64,000 nt of DNA from Plectosphaerella cucumerina (GCA_020746995.1 JAGPXD010000006.1:2046001-2110000); one strand, 5' to 3'. Positions 22,751 to 32,775 are shown, numbered from the stretch's first letter. Translations and numbers: made by a program. Notes: generated by a model not told the origin, from the letters alone.

Positions 22751-23241
22751 GGTGATCAGCAGGCGCCAGGAGATGCTAAGCAGCAGCTGGGGAACGAGTT
22801 GAAACTGGTTTCAAGAAAAGCACACTGGTGCATCTGCGTCCCTTTCGAGGCCCGCTTCCCCGCCTCGGGCTTCAAATTAGCGAGCCGGTGCTGACCAAGT
22901 CCGTCCAAAAGGATAAAGCGGCAAAAACAAAAGACATACAACACCGGGTATTCGCTGGCCCAAGGGTTCCATTTTCGGAATCATATGGGTCAGGAAAGTG
23001 AAGAAACGGCTCCCAGCATCGGTGCACTCATTAATGCTGCTTTAAGCCAGTGGAAAGGCGTGGTGGGGTGCTCCAGCTCTCGACGCGTCTGCCATGACCT
23101 TTTTTTGGCGCCCCCTCCCCGGGCGGCCTCCTATGGATCCCTACAGAGGTACCTAGGTAAGGCACTCACATTGCGCTCTTTTCGCAAGTCCATTACGTTG
23201 ACTTGCTTCACGCCTCACGCTTCACGTCTCACAACGAAAAC
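22751..23241. other. divergent intergenic region
   Basis: Upstream of the minus-strand Cys protein gene and of the HET gene. No gene seen. Confidence 0.5.
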
Positions 23242-25194
23242 ATGACAGCCCAGGGCTGGCAGCTTGTTGGTCAGAGCAGGCTGGAAGAATATCGGTACTC
23301 TCCCCTGCCACCCGGACACATCCGGCTTGTCTCCGACATCCAGTACGATTCAAGCGGAAACATCTGCATTTGCCTGATGCAATGCGCACTAGAAACCGCT
23401 CCCTCTTTCGCAGCTCTATCATACACTTGGGGATGTCCCACGGAGACCTTTCGCGATGATACTACCGAGGCTCGTCAGGAGAAGATCGCACTTTCCGGCG
23501 ACCGCGATGTTGATATCACCATAGACAAGCAAAGGCTTGCTGTGACTCGGAATCTTCTCGCCTACCTCGAATCCTATCTGGACACACGCTCGGTCGACGA
23601 AGATTTCATACCCATATGGATCGACTCCATTTGCATCAACCAGAGCGATATCCCTGAAAAGAACATTCAGGTCAAAGAAATGCACCACATCTACGGCAAA
23701 GCTGCGTTTGTCCGGGCCTGGTTGGGACCGGCCGAGGAGGACACGGATCTTGCCCTAGAGCTGATGGACAAGATTCAAACACTACCCAGAGATTCGTGGG
23801 AGCAGATCGCCAATCCCGCGGACATAGAGCACGCAATCGGTTCGGTTGCCCGCTCTCAAATGCATTGGGCCGCGCTGTTACGACTTTTTCAGCGAAAGTG
23901 GTTCCAACGGTGTTGGGTTGTCCAAGAAGCGATTCTCGCCCGAGAAATCGAAGTTATGGTCGGAGCGAGGCGGCTTCCTTTCAGCGCCATCCCGATTTCA
24001 GCAAGGGCCATGAACAACTTCGCAGCTTATCAAGTTCCTGATCACATCACTATCCACTCGGATTGGTCCGCTCTGACTACGTCTTACTTCGCGGATAGAG
24101 CACTGTCGCTCGGAAACCTGCTGAGATGGTTTCGTTGCTTCAAAGCCTCAGATCCAAGGGACAAATTGTACGGTGCGTTTGGCTGGGGCAAGGTTTACTC
24201 CAAGTCAAATCCCAGTCAAGGGCTCGTCATAGCTGCTGAGGTTCTTGAAGTCGACTATGGATGCTCTCTAGAAAGGACTTACACTCGAGTCGTCCACCAC
24301 ATCTTTACTGTGGACGGCGACCTGTCACTCCTCCTCTGCTTTCCCACAAAGCATCGGCTACAAGACCTTCCATCCTGGGTCCCAGATTTCAGTCAACCCG
24401 CGAAAAGAAGGGACAATGTCGGCAAAACTTACTACGGCAACGGAGCAACCCTCCACAGCAAACCATATCCGTCGTCGAATGCTGACCAGACACTTCTGGA
24501 TGTTGGAGGCACTCGCGTTAGCGACGTCATACGTACCATTTCGTTATTTCCAGTCAATGCTCGGATGCCCCGAGAGAAGCGCCAGTACAGAGATTTGCTC
24601 ATGGCCAATTGCACATTGCATATGATCGCCCATGGTACAAACTACACAGGAAACCACAGTCCTCTGGACGTGGCCTGGACCATTCTTCGAGGATTCGCAG
24701 AGGCCGGGAGTCGACCGCCGGTGGCATTACGGCGCGAGGCTCTAGTCCAATACGTCGAGCGGAAGCTCTCGAGGGCTGCGGCTCATGATTTGGATGACGA
24801 GTCTCAGGCCATCTTTGACGATTGCATTGATGGCATGGGGCACATCGTCGAAAAGACTGGTGGTGAATGTTTCGACCTCGAACGCGTGGAGGCGCTGAAG
24901 CTCAACAAAGTTGGTAGAGTTCCCGCCAACCAGCTGTGTCGGCAACTGGAGGAAGAAGAGAAATGTCTTAGTGGCAAGTTCTTCGCAACATCCTCGAATC
25001 TTGCTGGCTGCGCGCCGGCACGGTCTCTCAAGCAGGGGGATGAGGTCTGGCTTATTGAGGGACTGCAGATTCCCTTGCTGCTTCGCCCAAAAGAGAACGG
25101 GCGATATGAAAACGTAGGACCATGCTTTGTGGCTGGTATAATGGAAGGGGAGGTCTATGAGGCTGGACGCGCCAGACTGATAACGCTTGAGTGA
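23242..25194 (+). CDS. HET (heterokaryon incompatibility) domain protein
   Basis: A single exon. The first ATG (23242) gives 650 residues; the frame opens a little earlier but only with non-ATG codons. The N-terminal half is a classic HET domain: FAALSYTWG (about 56), IPIWIDSICINQSD with a following IPEKN-Q (about 124-140), IYGKAAFVRAWLG and RKWFQRCWVVQEAIL. HET domains trigger cell death on non-self recognition during hyphal fusion, and the fold is related to TIR domains. No NACHT, WD or ankyrin repeat follows. The C-terminal part contains DPRDKLYGAFG and a final CFVAGIMEGEVYEAG segment, both usual in stand-alone fungal HET proteins. These genes are numerous and variable between strains. Confidence 0.92.
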   Translation: MTAQGWQLVGQSRLEEYRYSPLPPGHIRLVSDIQYDSSGNICICLMQCALETAPSFAALSYTWGCPTETFRDDTTEARQEKIALSGDRDVDITIDKQRLAVTRNLLAYLESYLDTRSVDEDFIPIWIDSICINQSDIPEKNIQVKEMHHIYGKAAFVRAWLGPAEEDTDLALELMDKIQTLPRDSWEQIANPADIEHAIGSVARSQMHWAALLRLFQRKWFQRCWVVQEAILAREIEVMVGARRLPFSAIPISARAMNNFAAYQVPDHITIHSDWSALTTSYFADRALSLGNLLRWFRCFKASDPRDKLYGAFGWGKVYSKSNPSQGLVIAAEVLEVDYGCSLERTYTRVVHHIFTVDGDLSLLLCFPTKHRLQDLPSWVPDFSQPAKRRDNVGKTYYGNGATLHSKPYPSSNADQTLLDVGGTRVSDVIRTISLFPVNARMPREKRQYRDLLMANCTLHMIAHGTNYTGNHSPLDVAWTILRGFAEAGSRPPVALRREALVQYVERKLSRAAAHDLDDESQAIFDDCIDGMGHIVEKTGGECFDLERVEALKLNKVGRVPANQLCRQLEEEEKCLSGKFFATSSNLAGCAPARSLKQGDEVWLIEGLQIPLLLRPKENGRYENVGPCFVAGIMEGEVYEAGRARLITLE

Positions 25195-25569
25195 GGGCTG
25201 AGCTGGAAGGGTAATGGATGGGTAATCAATGGTTCTGTGAGGGATCGTTGTGGTCGGTGAGCATAAATCAAAGACTTCAGGATGATGAACTGGACTGGAC
25301 TATATACAAGCTGATAAGCCAGGCATGCGGTAGAAAAAAGACTGCACACGTGGCGTGCCAGACCCTACATGTCAAGCATATGCTAGCCGACCGAAAATGA
25401 CGATTACATGCGTCCATAAAAGGACGGGTATGAGTGTCAAAGAGGCAAAACAATACATACAACACCGGGTATTCGCTGGTCGTCACCGACCCAACTACTA
25501 ATCCAGCCCTTAGTAATGTTATCAATACAAGCAATATGAATATTACTATCTCGCCCCGCCGATACAAGC
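25195..25569. other. convergent intergenic region
   Basis: Between the end of the HET gene and the end of the minus-strand secreted protein gene. Relatively A/T-rich; no gene seen. Confidence 0.5.
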
Positions 25570-27084
25570 CTACTTCCGGCCAAAACCCCAGTACCCATGC
25601 CGACCCTGCATCTGCGTCTTGTTGAGACAACTCGGTGAAAAGTGATCCTCCACATCGCCGTAAGGCCAGATAGCCACAAAGCAGACCTGGTCCGACTCGC
25701 ATGTTCCACACGTACGCCACTCGGCCCACTCCAGCCATACCATCAGATCCCAGACGACAGTGCGAGCTCTCACGAGCCTGTCCCCTCTTACTTCCTCGTC
25801 ATTCTCGCTCACTATCGCCCGGACAGCAAATAGGTCGGTGCAGATCCGCGACGTGACTTCTTCCAGGCCCGCCCGGATAACCTCGGCCTGCCATGTCTCC
25901 GAGTGGACCGAATCGAGGTAGTGCTGCGTGCACCGACGGGTTGCGGCTGCCATGTCGGGCTCGGCGTCGGCGTAGTCGATGAATGTGTCGAGCAGGCCGT
26001 TGACATCAGCCCGAACATCCTCCAGCGCGGCCCTCTCCGCGATAAACCTCAGGCGGTCAGCATACCGTGAGACGACCATGTCCGTCACGCCCTGCCAGTT
26101 GGTGGCGACAGGATATGCCTTTTGCCAAGAGGCTGTTATGGCCTCGGCCACGTCGTTTTTGATCACTGCCAGCGCCTCCCACGGCACCGACACCATCCTG
26201 GGCAGCTCTGGGCTCCTGGCCTCTGGGTTGGTCAGGTTGACCGGGTAGAACAAGGCGGAGACCATCCGGCTGTAGTCGACGGTAACACGCGAGGCCGTAA
26301 TGTCCCCGTACCGCTGCGAGACGGCGCGCATGTATTCCATGTGGTCCAGCGCTAAGTCGGCCCAGTCGGCTCCACGCCAGGGTCGCTGGGTGGCTGATAC
26401 GAGCGCGAGGCCGTCGGAAAAGTTGCACTTGATGACCTCAAAGCCGGCCTCCATGCGAATGATACCGTCGATGCGCCAGGCCTGCGCCAGGTCGCAGAGC
26501 GCCTCGGCGCGCGGCCACTCGTCGAAGCCGCCCTTGCCGGTGTGGTTGCGTAGCAGCTCATCCTGCGAGTCGAGTGTGCCGAGCATGGACTTGGCAGCGG
26601 ACATGCCGTCGATGTATAGCATGCGCTGTGGCCGTGTGACGCGGTAGGTGTGTAGGTACCCGTCGAGGAACGGGCTGTCGCTGTCCTCGTCATCGCTCTG
26701 TCGGACGAGAGGGGACTGGTCTTGAATCTGTCGACGCAAGGCGCGCTGGAGGTGTTGCGGATCGTCCGGTGGCTGCTTGGGGATCGGATGGGCAAACATC
26801 TCGGCGTGCTCAATTTCAAAGGCCAGCCACTCCATGCCCGTCACAGCATCCGCTTGGTGGCCGCCGTGGTAGAGCAAGACGCCCACCGGAATGGTCGCGG
26901 GAAAGAATGACATGCCGTTGTGGTGGATGGATGAGCCCCACTGCCGCATGGCCGAATGGATGGCGTTGAAGATGCGGTTGGCATTTCCGCGGGCGTCCTC
27001 GGAGCTTGGGCGTATTGCCGCGGCAGAGGAAAAGGGGCAGGCCAAGATGCCGAGGGCCAGGAGGAGGGATTGAGAGAGGGCCAT
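25570..27084 (-). CDS. large secreted protein of unknown function
   Basis: A single exon of 504 residues with a clear signal peptide (LLLALGILACPFSSAAA). The mature protein has HHNGMSFFPATIPVGVLLYHG and, near the end, a Cys-rich tail with RTCGTCESDQVCF, WPYGDVEDHFSPSC and a final GRHGYWGFG. I recognise this layout from uncharacterised secreted or wall-associated proteins widespread in Pezizomycotina, but no enzymatic function is established for them. N-glycosylation sequons are present (NHTG, NFSD, NLTN, NKTQ). It starts a run of secreted-protein genes that continues to 31.5 kb. No membrane helix follows the signal peptide and no GPI tail is seen, so it is probably released. Confidence 0.75.
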   Translation of the reverse strand: MALSQSLLLALGILACPFSSAAAIRPSSEDARGNANRIFNAIHSAMRQWGSSIHHNGMSFFPATIPVGVLLYHGGHQADAVTGMEWLAFEIEHAEMFAHPIPKQPPDDPQHLQRALRRQIQDQSPLVRQSDDEDSDSPFLDGYLHTYRVTRPQRMLYIDGMSAAKSMLGTLDSQDELLRNHTGKGGFDEWPRAEALCDLAQAWRIDGIIRMEAGFEVIKCNFSDGLALVSATQRPWRGADWADLALDHMEYMRAVSQRYGDITASRVTVDYSRMVSALFYPVNLTNPEARSPELPRMVSVPWEALAVIKNDVAEAITASWQKAYPVATNWQGVTDMVVSRYADRLRFIAERAALEDVRADVNGLLDTFIDYADAEPDMAAATRRCTQHYLDSVHSETWQAEVIRAGLEEVTSRICTDLFAVRAIVSENDEEVRGDRLVRARTVVWDLMVWLEWAEWRTCGTCESDQVCFVAIWPYGDVEDHFSPSCLNKTQMQGRHGYWGFGRK

Positions 27085-27309
27085 AGTTCAGTATCTTCCA
27101 AGTGCTGGAGGTGGAAGGAGAGCAATAAGAGGGGGGAAAGAAGCCCAGGACGTTGATCTGCTGCCTGTCGGGGATGCCGACGCGAAAGCATCGCCTGATT
27201 GGCTGTAGATCTCCGAGCTCAGATCTGATAAGATTCGTGGCTCGCAATGCTAGAATCATAGTAGTGGCCTCCGAACGACTCGTCGATGCCCATCATGCCT
27301 CTTGAAACC

Positions 27310-27853
27310 CTAGATACAGAAAACTGGGTAGCAGAGGGCGCAGTTGTCGCCGCATTGGGCGATTATGACGCAAACGCGGTGCGCGCAGCTGCCCTGACGT
27401 GCTTCAAGCACGCCGTCAATCTCGGTCTCGTTGGCGCCGTATGGGCCGCTCTGCAGCTTCCTCTGCGCGTAGTCGAGGGCCTCGCCGGCGAGGGTTCCGA
27501 CGTGGCTGGTTGTCGGATGGTGGATGAGGATGTGCTGGCCGCCAACATTCTCGGCGCGGATCTGTCTGTCGAACCGCTTGTTGAAGACGGCAAGGTCACC
27601 GAGGGTAGAGATGATGTCAATTTCAGTGTTGGGCTTGACAGAGGACGGGTTAAAGCTCGTCAGCTTGGCGGCCTCTTCAAAGAGGGCGGCGTCGCGGCGA
27701 GTGAGGCTGGGCAGAAGTCAGCGGGGGAAGCGGATATGTGACTGGACATAGGGAGACCAACCTAGGCCTATTCTCGTTCTCCGAGTCTATAGACTCAGCG
27801 AGGGTGACGGTGGCAAGGGCTGCGATAGCAGCAGAAACGGCAGAGAACTTCAT
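27310..27853 (-). CDS. small secreted cysteine-rich protein
   Basis: Two exons (27853-27762 and 27706-27310) join in phase to 162 residues; donor is GTTGGT and acceptor GCCCAG, with a CTGAC branch site. The start MKFSAVSAAIAALATVTLAES is a typical signal peptide cleaved after TLA. A dibasic RR follows near residue 34, a possible Kex2 site. The middle part is helical and Cys-free. All six cysteines are packed into the last 26 residues with spacing C-x4-C-x5-C-x3-C-x2-C-x4-C, right after EARQGS. That matches no class I know by name (not hydrophobin, CFEM or LysM). Size, signal peptide and Cys content fit candidate secreted effectors, but this is inference. A plus-strand ORF over the same DNA is antisense shadow. 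Confidence 0.68.
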
Positions 27854-28424
27854 GATGCTGGTGCAAGGGCCAAAGTTAAGAGGCTGCTTGCTGAGGGGCT
27901 TCTGATGAGACTGGAGGATGTCTGAGAAGTATCCGTACAAAATTCTATCAAGGACTCCAGTCTTTTTGTACTCCCCGAGACCAACACAAGCCTCTCCACA
28001 TCCGACATCGGTGTCGGGCAGTGTGTCGGGTAATGAACACAACGGGAGGAGTAACCAGGACATCCGATGCCAAAGAGACGACCGTGACAATGTGAGTAAT
28101 GTCATGCTGTAAAAGGCGCGCTTGGTATGGATACGCTACAGGGTTCGAGTATGAGAGTGATTTCACAAGGAGTATTTTGGGCTTCCAACGGCAGGGCGAA
28201 GTCTTGGCTATGCAGTCTGTCGGTTATGTGCTATCAGATGTTGATAAGCACTCACGGGCATACCCTGAGTGGCCGGACCCCAGCATCGTCCTTCTTTCTG
28301 TTCCAGCACGGCTCCAACCTCTCGCAGTCCATCTGGTGTGTCGATCTGGCACCATACCCTAGCAGATCGTAAGCACGGAAGAATACCACAACAACAACAA
28401 CCCCGGAGAATCGCTCACCTCACT
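27854..28424. other. intergenic, no gene seen
   Basis: Upstream of the 162-residue secreted protein gene; it should hold that promoter. Only short motif-free ORFs occur. Confidence 0.5.
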
Positions 28425-28682
28425 TCAGCCAAACAGCCACCAAAAGATGCCTGTCAGCGCCGGAACGCCAATGAAGATACAGGTCGCCACGAGAACCCTG
28501 GTGTCATAGTCGTCCCCACGGGTCTGCCCCGGATGACCGTCGTGCTGGTTCAAGACCTTCTCTGCGTCCGCGTGTGCAGCTAGCGAGTCCAGAGAACCTA
28601 GCAGGGTGTCGGTCTCGGCAGCGGCGCAGTCGTCGAGCCCGGAGAGCCGAGGCGAGGACTTGGAGTCAGGATCAAACTGCAT
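28425..28682 (-). CDS. possible small tail-anchored protein
   Basis: An 85-residue single-exon ORF. The first 60 residues are hydrophilic, with an acidic/Ser-rich start and DDYDTR just before a hydrophobic C-terminal segment, VLVATCIFIGVPALTGIFWWL. This is the layout of a tail-anchored membrane protein with the N-terminus in the cytosol. No family is recognised. It lies alone in a gene-poor stretch between two small secreted protein genes, so it may also be a chance ORF. Support comes only from its length and the clean C-terminal helix. Confidence 0.35.
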   Translation of the reverse strand: MQFDPDSKSSPRLSGLDDCAAAETDTLLGSLDSLAAHADAEKVLNQHDGHPGQTRGDDYDTRVLVATCIFIGVPALTGIFWWLFG

Positions 28683-29456
28683 GCTGCCAGGGCTCGAAAA
28701 TGGAGATGATGCGATGTGGTTGCGGTGGTTCTATCACGCAAATCGGCAACAGTCCGTGTTTTGCCGGTGATATGTTATGGAGAAGGGTAGACACTCAAGA
28801 TTACCGGCCCTCGCTCGGAAGTGTTTGTTAAATACGTTGGCGGTGCTAATGCAGCGCTCTACGTGGGCATGGTGGGGCGTTGGTTGCAACAAACTGGATG
28901 TGCATGATATGCCAACTGATTGATAACCTGGCTTGGCAGAGGCGATTTCTCCACCGTTTATGACGCGGCCCGCTCCATTAGTGAGCTGATGAACCCTGCT
29001 TACGGGGTGCCACAATCCACCTGTTGGCGTTGGGTGAGTTCATGGACCGTGTTCATTTCGAGCGGTTGGTACATCTCTGTATCTTGGCTACTCTCCAGCT
29101 CAGGCTCGTTACTTGATGACGGACGAGAGACGTGGTGATGCCCAGAAACTCGTATCGTATCTGCGCCAATAACGGGCTTGCATGGCCGTCTTGTCACCTA
29201 ATTCCCTAGCGCTTCTGCGCAAGCTTGCAGTTCCTGGTGCTTGCATCAAGTGCCAGAGATTTCAGCGAAGGGTCGAGGGGTCCCAGGCGACTTCGGACTC
29301 TGAAGTATTGAGAAGGGCCACAGGGCCAAGGTCGAAGGGCCTTGCTGCACGCCTATAAAAGAGACATGCTTCCCTCGCCATTCGTTATGCAAATTCATCT
29401 CAGCAATATCTCAAAGCCAGCTTCTTCTTCTACAGACACGCTATCCTTCCATCAAC
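28683..29456. other. intergenic with promoter of the 29.5-kb peptide gene
   Basis: No gene seen. The right end carries the TATA box listed separately. Confidence 0.5.
29354..29360 (+). promoter_or_regulatory. TATA box of small secreted peptide gene
   Basis: The sequence CTATAAAAG lies about 100 bp before the ATG at 29457, the usual distance for a strongly expressed fungal secreted-protein gene. Confidence 0.5.
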
Positions 29457-29756
29457 ATGCATTTCTCCACCATGGTCTCACTGGCCGCCGTCTTGGGTGC
29501 GACCTGTATCATTGCCACCCCTATCGCGGCCAAAGACGCCGAGTCCGTCAAAGGGACTATCTCCGTCGACAAGAGGCAGATAGATCCATATTTCGAACTT
29601 GTAAGTATGCCCTCCTCCCCGACGGCGTCTCGTCCCTGACCGAGCTTGTAGTGCATCGAGGGCTGTTATCATACCCAGAAAACCACTCCTCATCTACCGG
29701 AGGTCTGGCTAACGTCCTGCTTCCTACACTGTGCCAAGCAGTACGGTCGCCTCTAA
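29457..29756 (+). CDS. small secreted Kex2-processed cysteine peptide precursor
   Basis: Two exons (29457-29600 and 29652-29756) join in phase to 82 residues; donor is GTAAGT and acceptor CTTGTAG. A signal peptide (to about residue 25) is followed by a pro-segment ending VDKR at 36-39, a typical Kex2 site. The predicted mature part (43 residues) begins with Gln and holds four cysteines in the order C-x3-C, then about 17 residues, then C-x3-C. Two ATGs (29457 and 29472) could start it; the first gives the better signal peptide. It resembles the 31.2-kb gene in having a signal, a short pro-region, a KR-Q junction and a Cys-rich end. It may be an effector-like or Kex2-processed peptide; function unknown. 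A further short intron in exon 2 cannot be excluded. Confidence 0.6.
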
Positions 29757-31220
29757 CGCGCCCTTTTCGTAAAAGTTCTGGCGGGGTAGTAAGAGTGAAC
29801 GGGGATAGCGCTATAATACTACAAAATTACATTCAGGACTCTCGAAATGCTTCCTTCGTGCTACTACTCCAAGGGTGATCTAGAGGAACCTATGGGTGAA
29901 TATAGGTCAATATAGGTGACTACGGTTGAGTATGGGTAAGTATAGGTACCTATAGGTAAGTACGTGAAGCTGTGGACGGAGACGTAGGAGAGACTGGGAG
30001 GGATTTGGTCATGGCTGGCAGCTGCCCGAGAATCGCCGACGGGCCGTAGATGTTCTTTCTTCTCCCGAGAAGAGAACTGATACTGAATGACGCCGGTCTT
30101 AGCAGGTGGCAGAGGTGCCAAGCAGTGTGCGGATGAAGCAAAGTACCCACGGAGGAATCGGCAGACAAGTCTTACATCGGATATCCACGGACTTACCCCT
30201 GTTCTCCTCTGCCAAAGCTCATGGTCTCTTCCGTTCTGCCGCTTGTCGATGGGAGGTAGTAGCTGCGTTAATGGTGGGGTCTGGACTCGGCTAAGGTGCG
30301 TGCTGAAAGTCCGAGGGCCGATGATGTGTTTGGAAGCTCGGAGCGATGAGGAGAAGTATGGAAGAAAACACGAGAGATACCAAGATCTTGGCTGTCGAAT
30401 GTTACGAATCATGTTAAAGTGGTTCGTCGTGTGCCCGCCCCGTCCTGTCGTTCCATATTTAGCACATCACGGCGCGCCGGGACCCGTGGGCTCTTCAACT
30501 CCGGTCCGGATCTACACCTCGCCGCAGCGGCGATGCGTGAGGCTCGGCAGCATGGTGGGTTAAGGGGCGACCAGTATGAGTTTCGAAGGTTGTGAGAGGG
30601 ACTATTTTAGGTATGCCTTGCCTTTCGTTAAGAAAGGTGTCGCAGGCATAAGCGCGGGTTCGGGGCTGATCAAGTTTTGCCCGTCCTTTCCGTGGACGCG
30701 CCGTACATGGTCCAACCACTCATCCCAGTTATCGATTGAGGGTGAACTCTCGTCGGCCCGACGTCGACCTTTGATAGTTGTGAAAAAGCAGTATGGGGGC
30801 AAGAAAAAAAAGAGGGTGGCGTTCATGGCTTACCTTAGGGTAGCTCAACACAAACGACCTCGTGGAAACCACCGCCACCGTGACCATCAAAGCCACGGTG
30901 ACTACAGAGCTTCGCCTCATGGACTGGTGGCAGCGCCGCAGCGATGGCGGAATATTTGATATGGCCAACAGTCAGGTCTTGGCTTATTTATTTGTTCAGA
31001 CAGACGTGCTAGATGTCCCAGCCACAAATCCAGATGCATCGAGAAGTTCGTGAAAAGACTAGATGGTTGATTGTATTGTCAACTCTAGGGATAAGTTTTC
31101 AAGCTTGAAGCTGAGTAAACCCTATAGAACAATGTGCCCAGTCCGTTCAGTTTTCCGAGGTCCACCACACTTCCGAAACTCTCATTTCTCGTCCTGATGG
31201 CTGAACCGAACCAGCGGCAT
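29757..31220. other. gene-poor stretch with a minisatellite
   Basis: Holds the 10-bp repeat listed separately and overlapping short ORFs on both strands. I see no supportable gene. Confidence 0.5.
29891..29968. repeat. 10-bp minisatellite, about 8 units
   Basis: About eight consecutive 10-base units follow the pattern TATAGGTNAN (variants TATGGGTGAA, TATAGGTCAA, TACGGTTGAG, TATGGGTAAG). The period is exactly 10 bases with no indels seen. The array starts about 135 bp after the end of the 29.5-kb peptide gene. Confidence 0.85.
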
Positions 31221-31459
31221 CTAGCAGCAAGGGCTGAACTGTTTCATCTCGTCAACGACATTCTCCATGGGCTCATATTATGGCAGTTACTCACAACACA
31301 GCCACCGTACCTGCAGCGAGTAGGGGTACAGCATTGGCGCTTGAGGACAGGGTTCCAGAAAACATCCTCCTCCAGCTCGGAAGGAGAGGCGTTGGGGGCA
31401 GCAGCGACGGTGGCCGCGAGCATGGCGACGGTGGTGGCGAAGAGAGTGGTGAACTTCAT
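31221..31459 (-). CDS. 60-residue Kex2-type precursor of a CC-x4-C-x4-C-x4-CC peptide
   Basis: Two exons (31459-31295 and 31238-31221) join in phase. The 56-bp intron has a perfect GTGAGT donor, a TTGAC branch-like site and a AAACAG acceptor. The product has a signal peptide (about 1-20), a short acidic pro-segment ending LKR at 39-41, and a 19-residue C-terminal peptide starting with Gln. Six cysteines sit in a strictly regular CC-x4-C-x4-C-x4-CC array, the last two supplied by the 18-nt second exon. If the intron is retained, the final CC is replaced by a longer tail. Disulfide-rich secreted peptides of this size are known among fungal effectors and Kex2-processed products, but I do not recognise this one. 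A TATA-like TATAAAT lies about 110 bp upstream (near 31566-31573, minus strand). Confidence 0.62.
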
Positions 31460-32775
31460 CTTGAAGACTTGTTTGGAATGCTGGAGTTGTGATGAGATTG
31501 TTCGAAGCGGAAGATGCTGTTTGATGAAAAGAGAGAGAAGATGTTTATCAAGGCAAGTACGCCAATTTATACACATTCAAAATTGCTCTCCGCTGTCTCT
31601 AAATGCAAGGGTCTTTCCCCTCCGTTCTTCCCCTCGAATACCATCGAGCTTCTATCTCGAGTCTTGAGGGCACCCTCACGAAGGCCACAGGATGATCACA
31701 ACATGTCTATCACCCATTAGGCAAGTCGTTAATAACGTCCACTCTTCCGTGCGAGACAAGGGCCTGAAACCTGTCGGGGCAGCATTGCACTCCGTGATAG
31801 AGGCACGCTGAGCAGTAGTCCAGGAAAGGGAATTTCTTGGCGATGTGCGCATCGTCAGACAGGGAGCCACCGGATTAGGCAGGTCTGTCTGGTGTATTGG
31901 ATACAAGAGTCCGAGCCGAGTGCGAGCCGACGAATGCCGCGATGGTTAGCTGCGAACATCTGCAGACTGCCCCGATACCAGGCGTGCAAGCTTGCAGGCT
32001 GCGAATGTAACTCTGGAATACAAAAGTCCGAGCCGACGAATGCCGCGATGGTAGGTGCGAATGTATGCCCTGATACCATGCGTGCCAAGCTTGCAGGCTG
32101 CGATTGAAACTCATGTTCCTGACGTAGCCTTGACGCATTGAACGGGTTAGCTGCAGGCTTATCACAGAGCGGGGGAGGCTGGCCATCATCGGAGCTCCTC
32201 CGCGAGTCAGCATCATGATGTACTCCCCGGCTTGGAAGAGACCAGCCAATCTTGAGTCTTGACTGTATCAAGGCCAATCTCAACGAACTTTTGAGGTGAA
32301 GGAACATAGGGTAGTATCACGAAGTTTGGAAATCGGTCAGACCATGTCCTCAGGCTCAAAGTGCGGTGCCTGCGGGAGCTCAATCTAGGTTCTAGACGCA
32401 CCTTAGACGGCTGGGTTCAGACCACGGGGAGTCGGGGACGGCCCCAGGTACTACGACTTGGACAGGCGTCAGAGTAGTAGAACAACCTAGATCCGGCTCT
32501 ACTATCTCGCTACTAGTTCCTCAGCGCAAAGCAGTCCCGGGAGATGTAGCCAGTTAAGATCCAGCAGAGTGATGAAGTCTCCGTGAACGTAAGGTATCCT
32601 CGTAAGCAGCGGTTGTATTCAGGGTAGGTAGCAGTACAGGAAAGGTTCCAGGTGATGTGCAAGCTGATCTCTGGCCCTCCCAGCAGTTGAGGAGGGGCCA
32701 GGTGCTTCTATCTTTGTACTCGTAGAGCCGGGGGGGTGCCGGGCGGGACCCGCAAGTGCCCGCGCCTCCGAGTCG
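31460..32775. other. gene-poor stretch with a tandem duplication
   Basis: No gene seen. Includes the promoter side of the 31.2-kb peptide gene and the duplication at about 31.9-32.1 kb. Confidence 0.5.
31901..32106. repeat. local tandem duplication, unit about 110 bp
   Basis: The segment from about 31901 is repeated from about 32019 with small indels. Shared blocks include GTCCGAGCCGA, CGAATGCCGCGATGGT, GATACCA-GCGTGC and AAGCTTGCAGGCTGCGA. Neither copy encodes a supportable product. Confidence 0.8.

Noticed and set aside
27286..27741. A 151-codon plus-strand ORF
   Set aside because: It is antisense to the 162-residue secreted protein gene, whose signal peptide, spliced phase and Cys pattern are far better supported.
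29864..30412. A 182-codon minus-strand ORF containing IDKRQNG, like the KR-Q junction of the nearby peptide genes
   Set aside because: No signal peptide upstream, no Cys-rich part after the site, and part of it translates the 10-bp repeat. Probably coincidence.
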